Source: Anthoceros angustus
Taxonomy: Eukaryota > Streptophyta > Anthocerotopsida > Anthocerotales > Anthocerotaceae
Length of the DNA: 64,000 nt
NCBI GenBank assembly: GCA_010909165.1
Contig: MU008171.1
Coordinates: 1,240,001 to 1,304,000, forward strand
Direction of reading: 5' to 3'
Shown: positions 10,906 through 22,795 of the stretch, piece after piece
How positions within the stretch are numbered: position 1 is the first letter of the stretch
How the letters are laid out: every line of letters begins with the position of its first letter
The notes under the pieces: generated by a model
What the model was told of the DNA's origin: nothing
Database searches by the model: none
Seen by the model: the letters and a program-made list of their open reading frames with translations, nothing else
Program-made: the position numbers and the translations under genes

Positions 10906-12506
10906 ATCTCAAACAGCTGCATCACAGCGCCAACCGGAACCGGATTCAGTACTACATGCAAAGCACTCATCAGCGGGCGCCAAGAATGGGAACGGGCTGG
11001 GGAGTAGCCATGGAATTCTCACCTATTGCACGCTCTCCACACAACGAATATTACCCCCGCCGTTGTCTGCCTTCGCTTGTCTTCCCTTTCCTTTCCTGCC
11101 AGTGGCGTCGAAGCGAGGCGGACATAAATTGAGAGGCGGCGCCTGCAGCGAGACTCCACTCGGCAGGCAGTTTCGTATGCTTGGCGGACACGGCACTCGG
11201 GACCCGGAGGGCCGGAATGCGCAACGCAGATCGCCGCTGCAGTCGCTGGGCTGCTTACTAGGACACGTGGGAAGCCTGCATTGAAGTGGTTCTGCCTAAC
11301 TCCTGGAGGGCGACACCAACGGCAGCTGGACATTACGGTCTCCTTCACATGCCAGTCTCTGGGCGCATGCAGGTCGTGATTCGCGGCTCCACCGCCGCCC
11401 ACGTGTACGGATTCCAAGCAAAGTGGAAGCCCTCCCAAGAGGTTTTTTGGTGTTCACATCACAGATGGCACATAGCCAACGCCAAAGCCATGAAAGGAAC
11501 TTGGAAGCGGGGCGGCTGCCTGCTGCTCCTGGGTACATCCAGGATAGCCATGCAGTTAGGAGCATCCGTAGGTACTGCATTCGGGGAGTCGTGGATGTGG
11601 CTCCAGCCTACATGCTGCATATATGTATGTAGTATGGGGTATGTAGTATGTAGTATGCAGTTTGGTGATGAGGTGTTCACTTGAACTGTCCAGCAGTCGA
11701 GACCCGCATCCTAGCTAGCCGGCTGGCTATCGCACTGCTAGTAGTTGACATGGAGTTTGTGCGTTTGTGCTAAAGCATTTCCGCCGAATCATATGGGTCA
11801 AGCTTCCTATCCACTTCCCGCATGGGCGTGGGCATCGGCATCGGCATCGGCATCCGCATCGGCGTCAGAGACATCCATCCAGACACATTTACCAACTCTT
11901 CATGAGTGACAATTCGCTGTCGCAAATGGTTTAAGCTACAGCGTGGCCGAAAAATGACTTTCGTTTCTGCTGGGTTAAATTTTCAGCAATAGAAATAGAG
12001 TTGGAAAATTAAATACCTACTTGTAACGACAACTCCATGGCGGGTGCGGGTTTTAAGGAGACGGTATTGGGTACATCGTGCGGTCTTGTTCAACGAATTT
12101 TGACCAATGTCATCATGCGCTTACGTGCCGCTCTTGCTCACAATCATGATTAATTAAGGGCTCTGAATTTCTGAAAACATAACGGATGTTTTACACCGGT
12201 GTCAACTTATGCACAATTTGCACGGCACAACCTGCGAGCGGAGCATGACCGCACTGGGCTGGGCTGACGGAAAAAGAAGGATATCGATGACTATTGGACT
12301 GCATACCTAGCTATGTATGTACCTACTACACCCATGACCTATGGATAGTCGTGTGGGGCCAAGAATCGCATACATGCAATGCAGGTGCACACAAATGATA
12401 ACCGTGTTGGCTTTCATTTCATTGGTTGCCTATCTCACACCGTGATCTACACGTTGCGTGACGAGGCATCTAGAATGTACATATCTAGATACTTATACAC
12501 AACGAG
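10906..12506. other. Upstream DNA of AOX copy A
   Basis: About 1.6 kb shared with copy B (53216-55111). It contains a short TATGTAG heptamer patch at 11,620-11,660 and a GGCATC hexamer patch at 11,827-11,865, both of which differ in length between copies. The plus-strand frame at 11286-11684 is not kept intact in copy B, so I do not call it a gene. Confidence 0.5.
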
Positions 12507-13374
12507 CTTTCAAGTGCTGAAGAGTGGGTTTATGTCCCCAAAATGCTTCATAGGGAGTCCGAACTTGCAGGGTAGCAGTAACAACCTTGTTCAATATGTA
12601 AGTTGCTGTTACAAGTGCTTCAACCCATAAAGTTTCGGGCAAGGCAGCCCAATGCTTCTAGTCATTCCCATAAATGTTTGATTTTTCCGTTCAGCCACTC
12701 CGTTCTGCTGCTGTGTGTAGGGAACAGAGCGTTGCCTCGTAATGCGAAAGCACTGAAAAAGGTCATCAAACTTATGACATGTGAACTCACCGCTATTATC
12801 AGTGCAAAAACACTTGACTAATTGGCCGGTTTGTCTCTAAACCACGGGAATCCAAGCAGCTATCTGGTCAAACACATCAATTTTCAACTTCAACGGATAA
12901 GTCCACGTATAATGTGAGTAATCATCAATCAATGTCAAATAGTACTCCGCTCCTTCTAGAGATTTCACTGGAAGTTTGCTAGCAATGTTTGCATGTATGA
13001 GCTCCAAAACAGCTTTAGCTTGAGTTGGAGTCTTGTTTTTGAATGGTAACTCTTTTAGCTTTGACAAAATGCAGGAGCTGCATGCTTCAATATGTTTAAA
13101 ACAAGGAGGAAGTTGCTCACAATAGCAGGCAGAGCTAGACATCAAGTTCACCTTAGCATAATCAACATGGCCAAGGCGAGTATGCCAAAGATAAGCCTGT
13201 GAACGAGAAACAGTTGAAGGTGCTCGTGCATGTGACCTAGAACCAGCAACAAGCTGATATGGCTCATCTACAAGGATTGCCTTAGCAATGTAGCAACCAG
13301 GAGATGCTAAACTATAAAGGTAACACTTTCTGTCCTCAAAGCGAAAGCCTAGACTCTAACTTTCAGCAAGAGCT
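12507..13374 (-). pseudogene. copia GAG-pre-integrase and integrase fragment
   Basis: On the minus strand a GAG-pre-integrase block (LWHTRLGHVDYAK, then CSSCILSK) is followed by the rve integrase core. Its first catalytic Asp lies in LTLIDDYSHYTW, the second in CTDNSGEFTC, and the Glu in QQNGVAERKN. Several frameshifts and stops break it. The coding text stops abruptly at 12507, within the 'GHKPTLQHLK' block that normally leads towards reverse transcriptase, and AOX duplicon sequence begins there. Its upstream end is cut by the outer CACTA insertion at 13375-13377. Confidence 0.85.
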
Positions 13375-13377
13375 CTA

Positions 13378-13407
13378 CCCTACTAGAAACGGGCACCCTA
13401 TGTTACA
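13378..13407 (+). repeat. Outer CACTA left TIR
   Basis: It begins CCCTACTAGAAAC and matches the inverted right end at 47025-47054 with two differences in 30 bases. It is preceded by the CTA target duplication at 13375-13377. Confidence 0.85.
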
Positions 13408-13930
13408 GTCGATGTTGCAATTTTTTGTTACACTTCCACATTGCAACATGTTTTGGAAGCTTGGTATTAAGTTTGTTAGTTCTGTCCCTATTTGGTGCAG
13501 CCATCTTAACATGAACCTGGCACTCTCTCTTCCCACCTCACCCTTCTGGGTACACCCCCTCTCTCACAAGCATTGTTAATAATTTTACACGCCCTTATTA
13601 CGGTCGTTGTTGCAATTTTATGTAACACTTCCAACTTGCAACACGTTTTGATGGCTTGGTGTTCACTTGGTCAATTTTTTCTCTTCCTTCTCCCACCATC
13701 CTAACACAATGCGTGGTCTCTCACTTCATGTACCACTTCAAAATTGCAACACTCTTTGGTGGCTTGGTGTTCAGGGTGTCAATTTCTTATCCACCTTCTC
13801 ACACCATCTTAAATTAATGCTTGGTCTCTCTCCTCTCACCTCACCCTGCTAGTTATTGCTCCCCTTATCACACCCTTTTTATACTCTTTCACTTCTTCTC
13901 CTCCATCATGACTGTGAGAAGGAGCTCCCC
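13408..13930. repeat. Left subterminal motif array of outer CACTA
   Basis: TGTTACA or TGTAACA and TTGCAAC or GTTGCAA recur in both orientations, for example around 13,408, 13,417, 13,429, 13,442, 13,610, 13,622, 13,637 and 13,744. The same words crowd the right end. In CACTA elements such subterminal repeats bind the TNPA-type regulator. That role here is inferred from position and pattern. Confidence 0.7.
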
Positions 13931-14188
13931 TATCACAACCATTTTATACTCTTCCCCTCTTCCTCTTGCAATATGATTGTAACAAGGACCTCTCTCTCCC
14001 CGGGGGGCTGTCCTTCCCTTCCTATTTTACCTCCTTTGCATATCCTTTGTATACATATATATCACAACCATTTTATACTCTTCCCCTCTTCCTCTTGCAA
14101 TATGATTGTAACAAGGACCTCTCTCTCCCCAGGGGGCTGTCCTTCCCTTCCTATTTTACCTCCTTTGCATATCCTTTGTATACATATA
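13931..14188. repeat. 129-bp tandem duplication
   Basis: A 129-bp unit starting TATCACAACCATTTTATAC is present twice head to tail. The copies are almost identical (CCGGGGGG versus CCAGGGGG is one difference). Each copy carries TTGCAATATGATTGTAACA, so the duplication also doubles the subterminal motifs. Confidence 0.9.
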
Positions 14189-14400
14189 TATGTATATAGG
14201 CTTCAAGACATAAGTATGTAAGTATGTGTACATATATATGTACACATCCATCTCTATACTTATATTATATTTGTGTACTTATATGTGCCTCCTTTGTATA
14301 CATACGTATATATATAGGCCAAGACTTGTTTATATAGTAATATGTATGTACTAACCTCACGCTACCTCATACCTTGCATATATAAGTGTTTGATTTTATT
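14189..14400. other. AT-rich spacer with perfect 20-bp palindrome
   Basis: This is TA/TGTA-rich DNA. The palindrome GTGTACATATATATGTACAC lies at 14226-14245. No gene is seen. Confidence 0.6.
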
Positions 14401-15420
14401 GACAAATTAATTGGAATTTTGAGTCGTCTCTATCTTTCAAAGATCGGTGGCTTTGTTGCCACTAATGCAGGCTTTATCTACAAACATGCACGCCTTCCAA
14501 GTGATATGGCCATGCGCCTTAAGACATCACTTGGTGACTCTTCAGACCAACACCACTGTTTTCAGGGTTCCTCCACAACTTCCTAGACTTATCCAGCGGC
14601 CTCAATCACCACTTTCACGGCGAAGGACCCCTGTAAATGCTAGGCTACTGTAAACGATCTGGTATTGGAAACTCCCTGTTGGATTGTGTCTTTGAGTGAT
14701 TTTTTTTGTTTTCTTGTTAGGAATGGTATTAAAATAAGTCAGGCTGACAGTAGGAGAGGGCATTTATGCTAAAAAGTGTCCTTGGCCCATGGGGGTTTTT
14801 TGTTGTTTTTTAGGTTAGATAATAAATGGTCTTGAATTCGACGTTCCTTGGCCTTTGGTCTTGAAATATCCAATAGAAAGTCTATATATGTGAGAGGGGG
14901 GTCCTCATATTTGGTAGAGGTTGCTAAGTCCATAGGTTAGAGGTCGACTCAACCAGGCGGTAGTCGAATAATAAGTGCGAGGTTGCGGACCGAAATGGGT
15001 GGTGGCGATGTTCCAAGAACGGTCGGACGACGGGAAGGAAGGAGCGGTCAAGGAGAAGTAGTGGAAGCCGATCAGTAGGGGAGTCGTGCATGTAACCCTA
15101 AGGAGACCAAAATGATGAAGCAGTTCAAACGGTGGAGCGCAACGGCGGCTAGAGCGAGAGTGAGCGGAGCGAGCGCAACGGTGGAGCGCGAACGCCGAGG
15201 AGCCGCTACCGAAGAGTACCGTGATTCGCTGGAGGGCGAGAGGGCGCAATCGCGAGGAGGATACCAACCCTCGCCATGAGGGCGGCCGCGTGGTCAAGGA
15301 AGACGGCCACCGGGCGCTGGATTATTGAGAGGTAGGAACCCGGAGACCGACCCCGCCAGAATTTTGACGCGAGACATCACCGATTCGAGGCGGAGGCAAG
15401 GGAGGTTGCTGCAGAGACAT
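14401..15420. other. Unassigned interior of outer CACTA
   Basis: Short frames occur on both strands, the longest on the minus strand at 14905-15297, with no recognisable domain. Composition changes from AT-rich to GC-rich at about 14,940. Confidence 0.4.
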
Positions 15421-16390
15421 GGCGCCAAGGTCATAGCCTGAAATTGTGACGCCTAATGGCTAAACATGGACCATTGGAAGGTCCAGCCGGGAATTGTGAA
15501 GGAGTTGGGGCTTGGCTTCATGGAGAAGCGGTGGAATTATGCGAACTTGGGACTGTACAGAGTGCGCCATCCAAGGACAAGCCAAAGATGAGGGAATTAG
15601 AGAAGCCTCGTGATTGGGACCGGAATTGGTCAGAAAGTATATGAGCGAAAGGAGGAGGCAGTGGTTTGGTAATCGAGCCTTCACTAAAAGGAGCATGTAA
15701 AGAATGGGCAGTAGCTTCTTGGTCAAGAGCACCGGAGCCCAATGGTCCGGGTTGACCCGAATTGGTATCAAAGACAAATTGATGGGTCCGCCGATGGCTC
15801 CTCCGCTTTCTATGCACAAGAAGCAAGACTATTTGTCTCGACCATTTGTCCGCTTTCTCCATGAAGTTGTCAAGGGGCGAGGATTGATTGGGGCAATTCT
15901 CTTTGACAAGCCAGGTGAAGAGAGGTTGAATTTTGATCTCCTCTTCCTCGCCCTTCTAATTACGCCATTTTTGGTTCATCCAGATGCGCACGCCAACCTG
16001 CCCCCGGAGGTAGAATTGTGGCCTCCCTTCACATGTGGAGGCTTAAGAAGGAGGTGAAGTGGAGCTGAGGAGCCCAAGGAGGAAATAGAGGAGGAATGAT
16101 AGCCGGGAGTCCTTGGCGAAGTGTGCCTGAGGAAGAGAAGGAAATTTCTACCAAAGAAAAGAGGAAGACCGGGGTGGCGACGGCCTCAAATAAAAGGTGG
16201 ACGCGCTGTCACTGTGTCGAAAGGCCTACGCAGAAATGAAGGCCAAACGCGATTGAGGTGGCGGAAGAGGAGCGATCCGGGAAGACAATTTTGCCGACTG
16301 GATGCGATGATGAACCAACCCCGAGGGATTAGGGCCGACTGCGGACCCTCCTCAAAGATGGGAAGAGATTTTCAAGGGACTAACCAGTGA
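15421..16390 (+). other. GC-rich, coding-like but frameshifted stretch
   Basis: The plus strand is rich in GAG/AAG/GAA triplets and gives short frames (15456-15644, 15704-16057, 16121-16390) in different phases. It looks like the upstream part of the coiled-coil reading frame that follows, broken by indels. No named domain is recognised. Confidence 0.4.
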
Positions 16391-16391
16391 G

Positions 16392-16799
16392 ATGCAACCA
16401 ATTGGTGAGGGTGCACCTTGCCGGGAGGAAAGTGCTCGAGGGGATGGCGCCCGCGGATTGCCACAACAAGTGGATTTGCAGGAGCTGACCACATCGATGA
16501 TCCGGGCCCAAGCAGATTTGTTAGATCAAGCGGCATTGGCTCTCACATGGCTCAATGTGCAAGGGCGACGGGAGGAAGTGGTGAAGGCCAAGTTTGACGA
16601 AGAGGAGGCCAAGCGCAAGCAACTGGAGGAAGACAAGCGGGCCCTAGAGGAAATAAGGGCCAAGATTCAGGAGGATTTGTGCAGGGCTCAGGAGAAGTTG
16701 CAGGCCATGTCGAGTCAGCAGGAAGCGCTCATGGCTCAAATTAAGGATGCCCACGAGACAAACCAGAGATGCAGGGAGTTGTTGCAGCCCAGAGCGTGA
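16392..16799 (+). CDS. Hypothetical coiled-coil protein within the outer CACTA
   Basis: A 135-residue frame. About residues 55-130 are a heptad-rich, highly charged helix (for example EEAKRKQLEEDKRALEEIR) that ends near the stop codon. The first 40 residues are Gly/Ala/Glu-rich. I recognise no family. Such coiled coils occur in retroelement gag proteins, in TNPA-like CACTA proteins and in captured host genes. A similar but badly broken charged helix recurs at about 20,080-20,300 (EARKEMEDLHREVEQ and IERLRKEVRAWNKEQ in shifting frames), so the two may be diverged copies. Whether it is transcribed is unknown. Confidence 0.4.
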   Translation: MQPIGEGAPCREESARGDGARGLPQQVDLQELTTSMIRAQADLLDQAALALTWLNVQGRREEVVKAKFDEEEAKRKQLEEDKRALEEIRAKIQEDLCRAQEKLQAMSSQQEALMAQIKDAHETNQRCRELLQPRA

Positions 16800-18400
16800 G
16801 GCGGCTCAAGTGGAGAAGGCCCATAAGTCGGAACGGTATAAACGGAGCGGATGAGGCACGTGGCCGAGCCGTAAAGGACAAAGGAAGGGGAAGCGAGGTA
16901 GGACACCAATGGGTAGTGGAAGGAACTATCCGAAAGGAAGGAAGAACCGAGGTAGCAAACACCTACTGTGGTTGCCGACGACGATTTGCTGGAGTCCACT
17001 ACATGAGTGGAAGCCGCCACCGACATTGGCGCACCAACTCGCGGCCATGAGCGGAGCGGCTGTGACGCGACGCTGCACCCCGCAAGGACATGGAGTGCAA
17101 CTGTGTAGCCCACGAGGAGGGTAAGCACCTCACAGCAGGAGGTCCTATTGTATTACGGTACATGGATGAGGAAACTTATATTCTCGGTCTATATGTGAAT
17201 GGGGAACGCTTTAACCTCACCGCCAGTGTGCGTGGAAATAGGGAGGGACTGTGGCCTATCTTCACAAGTGAGGACTAAGGATACTTCTTCCACCGCGCCT
17301 GAAAGGTGTGGGGGATTGGCCCCTATTAAGTGAGGCGATTTTGGAGGAGCCGACGGAAGATGGGGTGACCTAAGAGTCGTAATAATCCTCAAAGAATAGG
17401 CGACAGCCTGAGTGGAGGGAGCTCAAGTGAGATACTCCTGACAGGGCCCACCGAGTGCTGAGGTGGAGGTCTTGTGAGGACCCATCGATCATGAGGCAGA
17501 GGGCCTCGAGGCGGTGGGCAGCGGAGGACGGCCGCATCAAGCTCAAGGGCGAGATGGGCCATGAGGGCAAATAGGGTGATAGCATCCTAGGAATGGAATT
17601 GGTTGGGATGCTACACCGGACCTAAGATCGCTGGAATCAGGCTGCCTCTCGCTGATAGCTGCTTTATAACTGACTGGGGCTATGCCCTAGTTGATGTCCA
17701 ACAAGGGGCTAACCGCCACAACGTATAATTTCCTGCTGAGATCCCCACGCCGCGGGTCACTGGAGACGTCCGATTGACAGAGAGGCGGGTGCGCGAGACG
17801 CTAGGAGTGGGGCTACTGACTTTTAAAGGAAATAAGTTTGGTTTTGTTTTCGTAGGTCCGGCGGTAAAATAAGGCCGGGAGGAATAAGCACTGACGGCCG
17901 GATTGTACAGCGAGTACTCCGACTGAGGGGTAACGACCCCTCGCATCACCACGACGAGCTACGGATCGCGCACCGGTATCGGGATAAGTCCGGACTCTAC
18001 CCCGGTCAAAACAAGATAAGTACGCCAGTGAAAGTATTTTAAGCCGAAATGTGAAGTCGAAGCGCGCCACGCTGGACGGCCCCGAATGGAGGCTCGGCAT
18101 GCAGAGGCTGATCGCACCGCTGGGCCGCAGGCAGTATTCACGCCTGCGGACCGCGCGACAGGCCAGGCAGGCACGCGAAGCGTAAGGCGCAGTTTGCAAA
18201 CCTCTCGCGCTATTACGCACCTCCCGCTTAGGCATTCCTCCCTGCGCAACACCGGAGGGTCATTTCTCACACCGACACCGCAGCCTGCGCCCGCAACCCT
18301 CGCTCGGGCGCTTATCTCTCGAACGCCAGCACCGCTCACCTTTGGGGTTTGATACCGAACGCAATAAGAGGCGCGGCCAACGATCTGACAATCGACAGCG
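16800..18400 (+). other. GC-rich decayed coding-like DNA
   Basis: Plus-strand frames such as 17090-17278, and a stretch at about 17,590-17,720 whose translation includes GYALVDVQQGANRHN, look protein-like but match nothing I know. Minus-strand frames at 17813-18420 appear to be shadows. No complete gene. Confidence 0.3.
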
Positions 18401-21400
18401 GAGTAAGGAGAAGAAGGCATGGACCAAGAAGGTCATGAGGTATGGAACCTGTAGAGCGCACATTGTCACCCGCGCCATCCGGACTTTGGGCCGTGGCTTG
18501 AGGAGGCGGAGGATTGGTCAAGAGTGGCACCTAGACGTGTTCCAGTCAGTTCGACATTTGACAAGAGTCACCCGTCCCGGAGTTCGTCAAGATGTGGCAA
18601 GGCCAACAAGGAGGTTCGATCCAAGAACCTCCGGAGGATCCTGTGAGGTGGACCTTGAGGTCCCGAGGCGGCTTACAACCGCCCAATGGAGGAGATTGGG
18701 GCGAGTCCAACCCCCTCGAGGGAAGAGGAAAGATAGGCGCGCCAAGTCTTTAACGCAGCGGAACAACCAACGCTGGTTGATGCCTGACCCGCCGGATGGA
18801 GGTGAGGCAGAGTCTTGATCATTGTCCATCGAACTTGCTCACCAAGGTGGATCACCTGGTGATAATTATTGGTGTTCCCGCATGCGCGGGGCAAGAGGGC
18901 GAGGATCTTCGCCAGTTCAGCCCAGAGGCCCAAGTCGAGGAGCGAGAAGCCACCCACCTGGACTATCCCCATACCGATCCATGTGGGGACATTACGACCT
19001 CCTCAAGGATGGGGAAGAAGAGCGGCGCCCGGAATGGCGGCCTACTGAAGTGAGCTGCAAGGCGCCGAGGTAGAGGCCCCCTAGGGCCAAACGGTCCGGA
19101 GGAGGACGATCGAAGGATACCGACTCCATACGTCCGAACGGACCTCACCACCTAGGGAAGTGTGGAAGATATCCCTGCCTCCTCTTGGTGCTCACGGAGC
19201 AGCCAAGCAGAGACGGCCCCGCCCGACAAATCACCACACCACAGAGAGGAGCCCGACGAACTCCGGCAATCAAGAGGCTAAGACGGCCACCCGCCAACGC
19301 AACACCCTGATGGCACCATGCCCGCCCACGAGTGGCAAGAGGTCAAGAGGCGAGAAGGGCGTAAAGAGACGCCCAAGGAGCAGGAGGTCACTGCAAGAAC
19401 CCCACTCGAGCTGCCTGCCGACGAGAGGCAAGGGCCTCAACCCTCACCCTCCGAGCCCTGTGACGTAAGAGGGAATAAGCGCCAAGAGGGCTAAGGAGGG
19501 TGAAGCCTGACTCAGATCAGACCTAAGGGACCCGATTAGGTCCGGAGCCCCCCGACTGCCGGATCATGGTATGGAGGTCCTCATGACCGTGAGATGCCCG
19601 CCTCCCACTACGGACTTTTTGGGGGCCTCACTGGCGGCCTGGAAGAGACACGGTCCTGCTACTGGACTCAGATGCCTGGGGTCTCGCGATGCCGAGAAGA
19701 CCTGTGAAGTGGGAAGCCACAAGGAGGCATGGTGCTCCTCCAGAGCAATTGGAGGCGCCCAGAGGCGAGGAGGAAGGCGGCCTCGGCCGATCAAGAAGGG
19801 AACGCCGAGGGGAAGTCCGTCCATCTGACAGACTGACTAAATTCCTTCACCGGGTGAGCCAAGTGCCCAGAGGCCTGGGTCAAGACCTCGCAGTGAGAGG
19901 GGTAGCGCAGAAGGAGGCAGGAGGCCCGAGCGTGAGAAGGCTCGCGACCGGCCGAGGCCTACCGACTGACCAAGCGGGGCCTGAAGGTGGCGAGGAGGCT
20001 AAGTCAAGATCGACCGCGATCACTATCGGGCGTGATCGAAACCGGTGGAGGGAGACGCAGGATAGTCTAACCAAGACGGAGCAGGAGGCGGAGCGGGCCA
20101 CCATGCCGAGGAGAAGGAAGCCCGCAAGGAGATGGAGGATCTCCACCGCGAGGTGGAGCAAAATGGAGATGGAAGACCGCAAGGAGACCTCGAGTCGCAG
20201 CCCAAGTTACCATTGAGAGGAATGGCACTGCAGGCGTGATCGGATCACGAACTAGAGATAGAGCGCCTCCGCAAGGAGGTAAGGGCATGGAACAAGGAGC
20301 AGACGCCGAAATGGAGAAGGACCACGGCAAACGGGCAGAGTTGCTCACCGTCTGAGAGGGAGATGGCGAGCTAAAGGCCGTGATGAACGGGAGCGAGAGC
20401 ACCTGACGCAAAAGAAGCCGCCGGTCCAGAAGGCTAAGGGCGAGCGCATGGCGTAAGCCGCAGAGCAAACGACGGATGAGAAAAGTGAGCAAGGGTTGCA
20501 GTGGAGGTGACCGAGGCCCTTGTGGCCTCGCGAGATTCGGCCCGGCTAACGAACTCGGGAGATGGTCCAAGCCGGACAAAGACGCCTGAGCACCAATGGC
20601 GAAGGAGTACGGTGCTCCGCACATGTGGAAGAGGCAATCCAAAGAATTGACTCGGATTTTGTTTTACCACGCCGAGCTCCTTAAGGCATTGGAAGCCTCT
20701 CGGCGCCCGCTAAGCAGACGGACCCGGAAGGCTCGAGAGGGGATGAAGGCATGGGGACAAAGACGGACCCTAGTGGCCCCTGCTTGAAATGGGGAGAAGA
20801 GCCTCAGAGGAGTGGACGCGCCAATACAACGGACTCGGTAAGTCCACCGCAACCCGCCGGAGGATAGAGGGGGCCCGAAAGGGCGCGAAGGAGAACCAAC
20901 CCGACCCAAGACAAGGGCCTGTGTAGGGATGAGGCCCAGCAAGAGGTCCAGACAAGGGGTCCGAGCAGGGGACCGGACCGAATAGTTCTGAGGTCCGAAC
21001 CCTGCAGATGAGACCGACCCTGCACCGACTGAGAATAAGGCGACTCCCAAGTTCGACTGGAGTCGAGACTGACCCCGAGGTCCGGACTCAGAAGCAAGGA
21101 GGAGTCCCCTCCGACTGGGGAGCCTGGGCAGGTGGTCTACCGGAGGGACCCACCGGGGCTGTGGGGAAGACGTTGGTAATCGGCCGCCGATCACCGCCGT
21201 GAGCTCCAACTCGATGTGATTCCGGAAGAGGAAGGGTCCGCGATCATCCGATTGGGTGCGCCCGCAAACCGCTGTGACGGAGATTGACCACCAATACCGA
21301 GATTTTAACCTGTGACCTCCCAGCCCACCGCCGACGAAGGAGATAGGAGGAGGAATAGGATGGTAGGCGGCCGATTAGGGCGATCAGCTGGCCACCACTC

Positions 21401-21710
21401 GAATAGGGTGTAATAAAGACGCCGACTTGGGCGTAAGAGGGCCGAGGCCGCCTAAATAAATCATCTTCTCTTGGTGTTGATGCGTTTCTTGCGGACCTTT
21501 GTGTGTCTTCATGCTAACGTGAGTCCCGAGTCATCGAAAGGTGCACGCCCCGAGAGATCGATCAAGGTCCCGTGACGGACCCTAACGTGGTGGTGGTGTG
21601 CAGGGAAGAGCGACTGGGACCCGTCTTCGTCAAAGGTCGAGCGACCGCGTGAGGGAGGAACCCCGGAGGCGTGAGCCGGACGGAGAGGCCCCATGAGCTG
21701 GAGGAGGTCC
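18401..21710 (+). other. GC-rich decayed coding-like DNA with second coiled-coil relic
   Basis: Dense GAGG/AAGG composition on the plus strand yields long but domain-free frames (18342-18818, 19689-20216). Charged helical text at about 20,080-20,300 resembles the frame at 16392-16799. AATAAA-like signals occur near 21,410 and 21,457, before a more ordinary stretch, and might mark the end of an ancient transcript. Confidence 0.3.
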
Positions 21711-22030
21711 GGACTAAGTAGCTACTTGCGTTCTCTTCAAGGTTGATGGCGTGGTGAGGTGATGAAGGAGCGGACTAAAGGAGCAGTGACATGCGTGAGC
21801 GATACGGACGCCAAAGCGGGTCCTTAAGCGTTTGGCCACGGGCTGTTCGATTGAAACGTTATGAGTAGTTATCGCAAAGCAGCGATTGCGTGTGTTAAAG
21901 TTGACGGACGCATAAAGTAAGGTGAGAATCGATCGAAGCAGCAAGCGGGCTTATCATTCTCTTGGGAGCGGACTCCTTACTACGACGCGGGATTGTCTTG
22001 GTGGCCGTCGGTTCGCTGACTTGAAACTCT
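21711..22030. other. Spacer before tandem duplication
   Basis: No recognisable coding or repeat structure beyond the lead-in to the 386-bp repeat. Confidence 0.4.
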
Positions 22031-22034
22031 GCAA

Positions 22035-22795
22035 GCGAGGGAGGGAGGGTGATAGAAGCGAGCGACAAGGAGGAGGAAATCAAGGGATTGGCGGGGTCTG
22101 GAGCTTGCTCGTGCGCTGCTTGTGGCCGAGGGTTCTTCTTTCCTACACCTTTGATCACGATAGTTGTGTTCGAAACGAGAAGAGTGTTGAGTGGATGGTT
22201 GGAAGCTTGTGTGTGCATCGAGAAAGAGGAGGAGAGAAGAGAGAGAAGAGATCGGGTGAAGGGAGATCGAGCATGCTGCGATCACAGGTGTGAGATCGAA
22301 GTGGAGTAAGGAGGAGAAGCAATTGTGAAAGTTGGTGGGAAATTGATATGAGTAGATTATGAAACTCAAACCCGGTCTTGGCAGAGGAAAGTCGCACCAC
22401 GGTGGTCAGAGCTTGCTCTGGCGAGGGAGGGAGGGTGATAGAGCAAACCCGACAAGGAGGATTGGCGGATTGGCGGGTGGAAGCTCGTAGCGCTGGCCGT
22501 GGCGCACGAGGGTTCTTCTTTCCTACACCTTTGATCCTGATAGTTGTGTTCCGAAACCATAAGAGTGTTGAGTGGATGGTTGGAAGCTTGTGTGTGCATC
22601 GAGAAAGAGGAGGAGAGAAAGAGAGAGAAGAGATCGGGTGAAGGGGAGATCGAGCACTGTACGCGATGCGAGGTGTGAGATCGAAAGTGGAGTAAGGAGG
22701 AGAACGAATTGTGAAAGTTGACAGTGGGAAATTGATATGAGTAGATTGTGAAACTCAAACCGGTGCTGGCAGAGGAAAGTGCGCAAGGGAAACAG
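22035..22795. repeat. 386-bp tandem duplication (two diverged copies)
   Basis: GCGAGGGAGGGAGGGTGATAG occurs at 22035 and again at 22421, followed in both by the same landmarks (GGTTCTTCTTTCCTACACC, the GAGTGTTGAGTGGATGG stretch, a GAAAGAGGAGGAGAGA purine run and TGAGTAGATT). The copies differ by many 1-15 base indels. Confidence 0.9.

Larger units (their letters stand above)
8509..12506 (-). repeat. AOX duplicon, copy A (inside the copia element)
   Basis: This ~4.0-kb segment is nearly identical to 50815-55111. Homology begins at the shared GGCAGTTTTACA and ends at ACAACGAG. It carries the whole AOX gene, ~0.48 kb downstream and ~1.7 kb upstream. At its right edge the sequence passes directly into copia integrase coding (12507). 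At its left edge it passes into copia-internal DNA. Compared with copy B it lacks the expanded TATGTAG tract and has one CTCAG unit fewer upstream of the gene. Confidence 0.9.

Noticed and set aside
11286-11684. 132-codon plus frame upstream of AOX copy A
   Set aside because: In copy B the same stretch is split by an indel into two frames, so the frame is not conserved between near-identical copies.
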